Under the pieces are notes generated by a model. The model ran no database searches. It saw only the letters and a program-made list of their open reading frames with translations, and was not told the origin of the DNA. A stretch of 6,426 nucleotides of DNA. Source: Ruminococcus sp. (lineage in GTDB: Bacteria > Bacillota > Clostridia > Oscillospirales > Ruminococcaceae). Of the stretch, positions 1-3,408 are shown piece by piece; within the stretch, counting starts at the first letter, position 1; each line of letters starts with the position of its first letter. The stretch covers positions 1 to 6,426 of the forward strand of contig JAGAQS010000022.1 of NCBI GenBank assembly GCA_017622635.1. Direction: 5' to 3'. The position numbers and the translations under genes were made by a program.

Positions 1-678
1 CAACCGAGTGAAGTTATAAGTTCCGAACGTTCTGCCTACTTTGCAAGTTATTGTGACGGATATGAAGAAATTCTGACGGCGGATACTATCGGACAGCTTA
101 CTGTTGAACAGATTAAAGGCATTGAGGATACAAAACAGACGGACAATACCGTTGTGGGAAAGCTTATTGACGGTTACAGCTGGCATCTTGCAGGCATAGT
201 TGACAATTCACGCAAGGAATATGAAGCAGGCAGATGGGTGAATCTTCGTTTTGAAAATTCGGCAGATACATATTACGCTGAAATAGTTGATGTGCGTGAC
301 GAGGGCAATCCGGCAGAAAGTATAATTGTTCTTTCGTGCAGTCAGTTCAACGGGGAACTTGTTCAGCACAGGTGTGAAAATGTTGAAATTATAATGGGAA
401 ATTACAAGGGACTGAAAGTTCCGAGAGAAGCCATAAGATTCAAGGACATTCAGGAGGAAACTTCCGTAGAAAGCGATGAAGAAGATACTGAAAGTACGGG
501 AACGGTTTCCGAAAGTGTGAACTACAAAGGCGTTAATATCTTAAAGGGCGAACAGGTTGAATTTAAAAAAATTGATGTCATATATGAGGGCAGTGATTAT
601 GTTCTTTCCGCAGTTCATGAGGACGACAGCAGTTATCTCTCTCTTTATGATGATATTATGATTGAAGGTGTTGAATAA
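1..678 (+). CDS. HlyD-like membrane-fusion/adaptor protein, 3' part (5' end outside window)
   Basis: The reading frame is open from the first base, so the gene begins upstream; 225 residues of the C-terminal part are visible, ending at TAA 676-678. The internal GTG at 154 is not a convincing start, because the frame before it already reads like family sequence (an SERSAYFASYCDGYE stretch near the left edge). The pattern resembles the HlyD-family efflux adaptor-like proteins commonly found next to yggS and sepF in Clostridia: a beta-rich body, a VPREAIRF segment (418-441), then a GVNILKG strand, and an ending of the type YLSLYDDIMIEGVE. Between them lies an acidic Glu/Asp/Ser/Thr-rich insertion (about 451-515), probably a disordered loop. 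Any N-terminal membrane anchor would be upstream and cannot be seen. HlyD proteins usually serve as adaptors in export systems, but no transporter partner is visible and the substrate is unknown. The family call is by resemblance only. Confidence 0.72.
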   Translation, partial: QPSEVISSERSAYFASYCDGYEEILTADTIGQLTVEQIKGIEDTKQTDNTVVGKLIDGYSWHLAGIVDNSRKEYEAGRWVNLRFENSADTYYAEIVDVRDEGNPAESIIVLSCSQFNGELVQHRCENVEIIMGNYKGLKVPREAIRFKDIQEETSVESDEEDTESTGTVSESVNYKGVNILKGEQVEFKKIDVIYEGSDYVLSAVHEDDSSYLSLYDDIMIEGVE

Positions 679-679
679 A

Positions 680-1381
680 GTGGAGAATAATTTCAGTTAT
701 ATCGACGAAAACCTCCGCATTATACGTGAACGCACAGGCGAGGCTTTTTCAAAGTACCGCTCTCCTGAAGATACACTGCGTATCATGGCTGTTACAAAGA
801 CTGTATCTCCCGAAGCAGTCAACCACGCCGTTTCGCTCGGGCTTGACCTTCTCGGCGAAAATCGTGTGCAGGAATATCTTTCAAAAAAAGATGTATACGA
901 AAAATCGGCGGAAGTTCAGTTCATAGGAAGTTTGCAGACAAACAAGGTCAAATATATAATTGATTCGGTAAGTATGATTCAGTCTGTTGACAGTTTCAGG
1001 CTCGGTGAAACAATAAGCCGTCTCGCCGTCAAGAACAACAGGGTAATGGATATTCTGTGTGAAGTAAATATCGGCGGTGAGGAGTCAAAAGGCGGTGTTT
1101 CCCCGTCCGGACTGAATGAACTTATTGAACAGCTTGCACAGCTTGAGGGAATACGCATAAGAGGTCTTATGACAATTCCCCCGCCGTCTGAAAGTGATAT
1201 TTTTTTAGGAAGAATGCAGGAACTTTTCAATAGAACCGCTTCCGATAAAAAAGATATTGTTTCAATGGACATACTTTCAATGGGAATGACCCATGACTAC
1301 GCCGAAGCCGTTAAATTCGGTTCTACTCTTGTAAGAATAGGAACAGGACTTTTCGGAGCAAGAGACTACAGCAAAAAATAA
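680..1381 (+). CDS. yggS: YggS/YlmE family pyridoxal 5'-phosphate homeostasis protein
   Basis: Cytosolic PLP-binding protein with an alanine-racemase-like TIM-barrel fold. It has no established enzymatic activity in this family and buffers PLP and influences amino-acid homeostasis. Seen here, in order: the AVTKTVSPEA segment with the PLP-anchoring lysine (residue 40 from this start), the GENRVQEYLSK motif, FIGSLQTNK, a QSVDS segment, CEVNIGGEESKGG, RGLMTIPPP, and the C-terminal LSMGM...STLVRIGTGLFGARDY phosphate-binding region. Length of 233 residues is normal. The frame also allows TTG 662, GTG 668 and TTG 671. I chose GTG 680 because a GAAGGTG Shine-Dalgarno at 664-670 lies 9 nt upstream, and because this gives a normal lead-in to the IDENLRIIRER helix. 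That places the start one base after the upstream stop, implying co-transcription and translational coupling. In B. subtilis the orthologue ylmE directly precedes sepF. Confidence 0.93.
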   Translation: MENNFSYIDENLRIIRERTGEAFSKYRSPEDTLRIMAVTKTVSPEAVNHAVSLGLDLLGENRVQEYLSKKDVYEKSAEVQFIGSLQTNKVKYIIDSVSMIQSVDSFRLGETISRLAVKNNRVMDILCEVNIGGEESKGGVSPSGLNELIEQLAQLEGIRIRGLMTIPPPSESDIFLGRMQELFNRTASDKKDIVSMDILSMGMTHDYAEAVKFGSTLVRIGTGLFGARDYSKK

Positions 1382-1412
1382 ATTCAGGGAAATTTTACCC
1401 GTATTCTTTAAG

Positions 1413-1418
1413 GATAAT
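1413..1418 (+). promoter_or_regulatory. Weak candidate -10 element for a sepF promoter
   Basis: GATAAT differs from the sigma-A consensus TATAAT at one base. A start about 7 nt later (around 1425) would place the pseudoknot stem at the very 5' end of the transcript. However, no recognisable TTGACA-like -35 lies 16-18 nt upstream (the sequence there is AAATTT), and there is no extended -10 TG. Read-through from yggS is an equally good explanation. Confidence 0.22.
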
Positions 1419-1425
1419 GTCCGTT

Positions 1426-1480
1426 CACGGAATACTCCGCATTTATTCCGTGCTTAGAACAGAAAAAATGAAATGCGGAG
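1426..1480 (+). promoter_or_regulatory. Predicted H-type RNA pseudoknot in the sepF 5' leader
   Basis: Stem 1 pairs CACGGAAT (1426-1433) with ATTCCGTG (1445-1452), 8 perfect Watson-Crick pairs. The 11-nt loop it closes contains CTCCGCATTT (1435-1444), which is perfectly complementary to AAATGCGGAG (1471-1480), giving a 10-bp stem 2. Loop 1 is one nucleotide (1434), no base separates the two inner strands, and loop 3 is the A-rich 1453-1470. This is the topology of small pseudoknot riboswitches such as preQ1-I and SAM-II, but I recognise neither consensus. Stem 2 ends exactly where the sepF Shine-Dalgarno begins (1481). One nucleotide in loop 1 may be too short to span all 10 pairs, so part of stem 2 may stay open. 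The pairing is seen directly; the RNA function is inference. Confidence 0.5.
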
Positions 1481-1486
1481 AAGGAG
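1481..1486 (+). promoter_or_regulatory. Shine-Dalgarno of sepF, decides the start at 1494
   Basis: AAGGAG lies 7 nt before ATG 1494. The in-frame ATG at 1473, which would add seven residues (MRRRSIN), lies upstream of this site and inside the stem 2 strand, so 1494 is the start. The bases GGAGTATT (1483-1490) are also the reverse complement of AATACTCC (1431-1438), so this ribosome site could be masked in an alternative fold. Confidence 0.8.
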
Positions 1487-1493
1487 TATTAAT

Positions 1494-2006
1494 ATGAAAA
1501 TAATTGACAATATCAAGGATTTTTTCTTTGCAGCCGAAGAAGATGACGACGACGAACAGGTTGAAATGCCTGCACCCGTACGTAAGCCGGTTGTTGAGCC
1601 GACACCACAGCGTGTTGAAGCCGAAGAAGCACCCCCTCCGCAGCCCGTTCATGAAAGCAGTAACAACAGCGAAAGAAACAGCGGAGGCAACGGACGCAGA
1701 AACAAGGTTGTCAATATTCAGACAACAGCACAGCTTCAGGTTGTACTTGTTAAACCGTCAGCATTTACAGACGCAAAGCAGATTGCAGACCACCTTATTG
1801 CAAAGAAAACAGTAGTCCTCAATCTCGAAACAGCTTCTCCCGAAAACAAGAGAAGAATAATTGATTTCCTTGTCGGTGTTGCCTATGCAAACGGCGGAAG
1901 TCTCAAGCCTGTCGCAAACCTTACCTACATTATAACACCCTATAACGTCGGCTTTATAGGTGAGGACCTTGTGGGAGAACTTGAAAACAACGGTGTATTT
2001 ATCTGA
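1494..2006 (+). CDS. sepF: Cell division protein SepF
   Basis: SepF is a membrane-bound FtsZ-binding protein that anchors and bundles FtsZ filaments at the septum in Gram-positive bacteria. The 170-residue protein has the usual three parts. Residues 1-13 (MKIIDNIKDFFFA) form an amphipathic membrane-targeting helix. Residues 14-70 are a disordered linker with an acidic run (EEDDDDE, 15-21), then Pro/Gln/Glu-rich and Asn/Ser/Gly-rich sequence. Residues 72-160 are the SepF core, with VVLVKPSAF, the TVVLNLE strand, the RRIIDFLVGVAYANGG helix and glycine pair used in dimer/ring assembly in this family, and the YIITPYNV strand. The start at 1494 is set by the AAGGAG site; GTG/ATG alternatives upstream lack spacing. 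The stop TGA overlaps the next start (TGATG), so ylmH is probably translationally coupled. The long structured leader hints that SepF level is tuned separately from yggS. Confidence 0.94.
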   Translation: MKIIDNIKDFFFAAEEDDDDEQVEMPAPVRKPVVEPTPQRVEAEEAPPPQPVHESSNNSERNSGGNGRRNKVVNIQTTAQLQVVLVKPSAFTDAKQIADHLIAKKTVVLNLETASPENKRRIIDFLVGVAYANGGSLKPVANLTYIITPYNVGFIGEDLVGELENNGVFI

Positions 2007-2764
2007 TGGAAACATCGTCTGACAAGTTCTTTTATGCAAGGCTGAACGATATTGTTAACCGTTGCGAAAGAAACGGAACGGCTGGTTTTTCCTCTTTTCT
2101 TGACGAAAGGCAGTGTGCGGAAGCGGAGATGTGGTGTTCACGTAATACAGGCGGTCTTATGTATACCCTCTGGGGCGGTTATAAGGACGCAGGTCGCAGA
2201 ATGCTTGCGGTTTACCCTGATTATTACGCAGATTATATTATTGAAGATTTTCCGTTTAAGTGTCTTACTTTTACATACAGAAAAGAGGATAAACTCAGTC
2301 ACAGGGATTTTCTCGGAACTTTCATGGGTATGCGTCTGAAACGTGAAGTTACAGGGGATATAATCACGGGTGAGGGGCTGGCACAGGTTTTTGTGACGGA
2401 CGTTGCCGCAAAGCTTATTTCTTCCACTGTTTCAAAAATCGGAAAAACAGGTGTAAAATGTTACGACGACAGACCTTTTGAAATGGAAATAAAACATGAA
2501 TTTGTCAATATAAGCGGGACTGTTGCATCACTTCGGCTTGACTGCGTTGTAAGTCTTGCCACAAGGTTAAGCCGTGAAAACGCTGTAAGGCTTATCCGTT
2601 CGGAAAAAGTTGAAGTAAATCATTTTACGATACAGTCCGTTTCGGCAGAACTTCATAAGGGGGATATACTTTCCGTAAGGGGCACAGGAAGATTTATTCT
2701 TTCGGATATAGGAAGTCCCACAAAGAAAGACCGTATACATATCAGTTTGAAAAAATTTGTTTAG
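2006..2764 (+). CDS. ylmH: YlmH family S4-domain RNA-binding protein
   Basis: A 252-residue protein of the YlmH family. The N-terminal two thirds contain the family segments LAVYPDY (67-73) and SHRDFLGTFMGMRLKREVTGDI (98-119), followed by TGEGLAQVFV (121-130). The C-terminal S4 RNA-binding domain spans roughly residues 175-235: LRLDCVVSLATRLSR, then ENAVRLIRSEKVEVNH and KGDILSVRGTGRFIL, where the Lys/Arg-rich turn contacts RNA in S4 domains. B. subtilis YlmH has been linked to division-cluster genetics and, in recent work as I recall it, to 50S-bound nascent-chain quality control; that role is inferred here from family membership. The ATG overlaps the sepF TGA by one base, and only a weak GGTG lies at 1992-1995, so initiation probably relies on ribosomes finishing sepF. 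Unlike B. subtilis, no ylmG lies between sepF and this gene. Confidence 0.92.
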   Translation: METSSDKFFYARLNDIVNRCERNGTAGFSSFLDERQCAEAEMWCSRNTGGLMYTLWGGYKDAGRRMLAVYPDYYADYIIEDFPFKCLTFTYRKEDKLSHRDFLGTFMGMRLKREVTGDIITGEGLAQVFVTDVAAKLISSTVSKIGKTGVKCYDDRPFEMEIKHEFVNISGTVASLRLDCVVSLATRLSRENAVRLIRSEKVEVNHFTIQSVSAELHKGDILSVRGTGRFILSDIGSPTKKDRIHISLKKFV

Positions 2765-2769
2765 AGGTG
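2763..2769 (+). promoter_or_regulatory. Shine-Dalgarno of divIVA
   Basis: AGAGGTG overlaps the last two bases of the ylmH stop codon and sits 8 nt ahead of ATG 2778. It fixes the divIVA start and keeps divIVA within the same transcription unit. Confidence 0.65.
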
Positions 2770-2777
2770 AATAAATA

Positions 2778-3335
2778 ATGATTACTTCAAAAGACGTTAG
2801 AAACAAAAGATTTGAAAAAGCAGCTTTCGGCTATAAACAGGAAGAAATTGATGAATTTTTTGCACAGCTTGAAGCAGAGCTTGACGAGATGGAACGTGAA
2901 CGCAATGAAGCAAACAATAAAATTCAGGTTCTTGCGGACAAAGTCCGTGAATACATGAGAGACGAGGACGCACTCAAAGATGCTCTGCTTGGTGCTCAGA
3001 AACAGGGTCATCAGGTTATCAATGAGGCACACGAAAAGGCTGAACAGATTATCGCAGAGGCTCAGGCAAAGGCAGATGCCCTTGAAGATGAGGCTGTACG
3101 TCAGCACGCTGTTGCTATGGAAAAGAACCGTGAAGAAATAGCAAAGGAAAAGGAAGCTCTCATTGAGGCACAGCAACAGGTTGCAGACTTTAAGAAAAGT
3201 CTGTTTGATGTTTATAAGGAACATCTTGAACTTATTTCAGCCATGCCCGAAACTTACGAAGAAGCTACGGGACAGGTTCAGCCACAGACTGCCGAACAGA
3301 TTGCCGCCGCTATAGTTTCGGAACAGACTGAATAA
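2778..3335 (+). CDS. divIVA: DivIVA domain coiled-coil protein
   Basis: DivIVA binds negatively curved membrane at division sites and poles and recruits septum, chromosome-anchoring or cell-wall factors depending on species. The 185-residue protein begins with the conserved lipid-binding N-terminal domain (residues 1-35): MITSKDVRNKRFEKAAFGYKQEEIDEFF style, with the FGYKQEEIDEFF turn recognisable. Residues about 28-160 are a long, highly charged coiled coil rich in Glu, Lys, Ala and Gln. The C-terminal tail (about 165-185) is Gln/Ala/Glu-rich and probably flexible. It follows ylmH by 13 nt with a good ribosome site, in the order typical of Firmicutes. Which partner proteins it recruits cannot be told from sequence. 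GpsB is a shorter paralogue with the same N-terminal domain, but the length and position beside ylmH and ileS favour DivIVA. Confidence 0.93.
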   Translation: MITSKDVRNKRFEKAAFGYKQEEIDEFFAQLEAELDEMERERNEANNKIQVLADKVREYMRDEDALKDALLGAQKQGHQVINEAHEKAEQIIAEAQAKADALEDEAVRQHAVAMEKNREEIAKEKEALIEAQQQVADFKKSLFDVYKEHLELISAMPETYEEATGQVQPQTAEQIAAAIVSEQTE

Positions 3336-3367
3336 TATACAAAAATTCCCTTACGGAAAATATGATG

Positions 3368-3375
3368 AAAGGAGG
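3368..3375 (+). promoter_or_regulatory. Strong Shine-Dalgarno unusually far from the ileS start
   Basis: AAAGGAGG is the strongest ribosome-binding match in the window. It is 15 nt from GTG 3391 and 33 nt from ATG 3409, both beyond the usual 5-10 nt. The intervening sequence is a perfect inverted repeat (3375-3400). If that folds, about 8 nt remain between the site and ATG 3409. Confidence 0.75.
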
Positions 3376-3400
3376 ATTTTTCACAGGATTGTGAAAAATC
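3375..3400 (+). repeat. Perfect 10-bp inverted repeat between SD and ileS start codon
   Basis: GATTTTTCAC (3375-3384) and GTGAAAAATC (3391-3400) are exact reverse complements around a 6-nt loop AGGATT (3385-3390). In RNA it makes a stable hairpin; in DNA it is a palindrome that a regulator could bind. It is not a terminator: it has few GC pairs and no following T-tract. The 3' arm begins with the alternative GTG start, which would be buried in the stem. Confidence 0.7.
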
Positions 3401-3408
3401 ACGGAAAA

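Larger units (their letters stand above)
1382..1493 (+). other. Intergenic leader of sepF (112 nt), highly structured
   Basis: This is the longest non-coding stretch between complete genes here. It contains a possible -10 element (1413-1418), an 8-bp inverted repeat (1426-1433/1445-1452), a 10-bp complement (1435-1444/1471-1480) that interlocks with it, and a strong Shine-Dalgarno (1481-1486). I found no intrinsic terminator: the weak GGG/CCC pairing at 1387-1400 has an internal mismatch and no T-tract. No small ORF with a good ribosome site was seen. Confidence 0.6.
3336..3408 (+). other. Short divIVA-ileS leader without a T-box
   Basis: Only 73 nt separate the divIVA stop from the chosen ileS ATG. 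That is too short for a canonical T-box leader, and neither a T-box TGGNACCGCG-like sequence nor an antiterminator/terminator pair is present. It contains a direct repeat of ACGGAAAA (3353-3360 and 3401-3408), a strong Shine-Dalgarno and a perfect hairpin just after it. No convincing promoter was found. Confidence 0.6.

Noticed and set aside
154..678. Complete gene starting at GTG 154
   Set aside because: The frame is open from base 1 with family-like protein sequence and no ribosome site precedes 154, so this is a gene truncated by the window edge.
1387..1400. Terminator after yggS
   Set aside because: The GGG/CCC arms have an internal A-A mismatch, a tiny loop and no downstream T-tract.
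1473..1493. Upstream in-frame ATG adding MRRRSIN to SepF
   Set aside because: No ribosome site at proper distance, it lies in the predicted stem strand, and SepF proteins normally begin with the amphipathic helix that starts at 1494.
2787..3224. 145-codon open frame on the - strand opposite divIVA, Phe/Leu/Cys-rich and membrane-like
   Set aside because: It is the antisense of a Glu/Lys/Gln-rich coiled coil; reverse complements of GAA/AAA/CAG codons give Phe/Leu-rich frames. The plus-strand gene is unmistakable.
3362..3394. Ten-codon leader frame (MMKGGFFTGL) overlapping the ileS SD and hairpin
   Set aside because: It contains no isoleucine codons and only a weak GGA four bases ahead of a proper spacing, so there is no support for a leader-peptide attenuator.
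3375..3400. Palindrome in the ileS leader as a binding site for a known repressor
   Set aside because: It does not match the operator consensus sequences I can recall for Rex, CodY or CcpA; the position between SD and ATG points to an RNA role instead.
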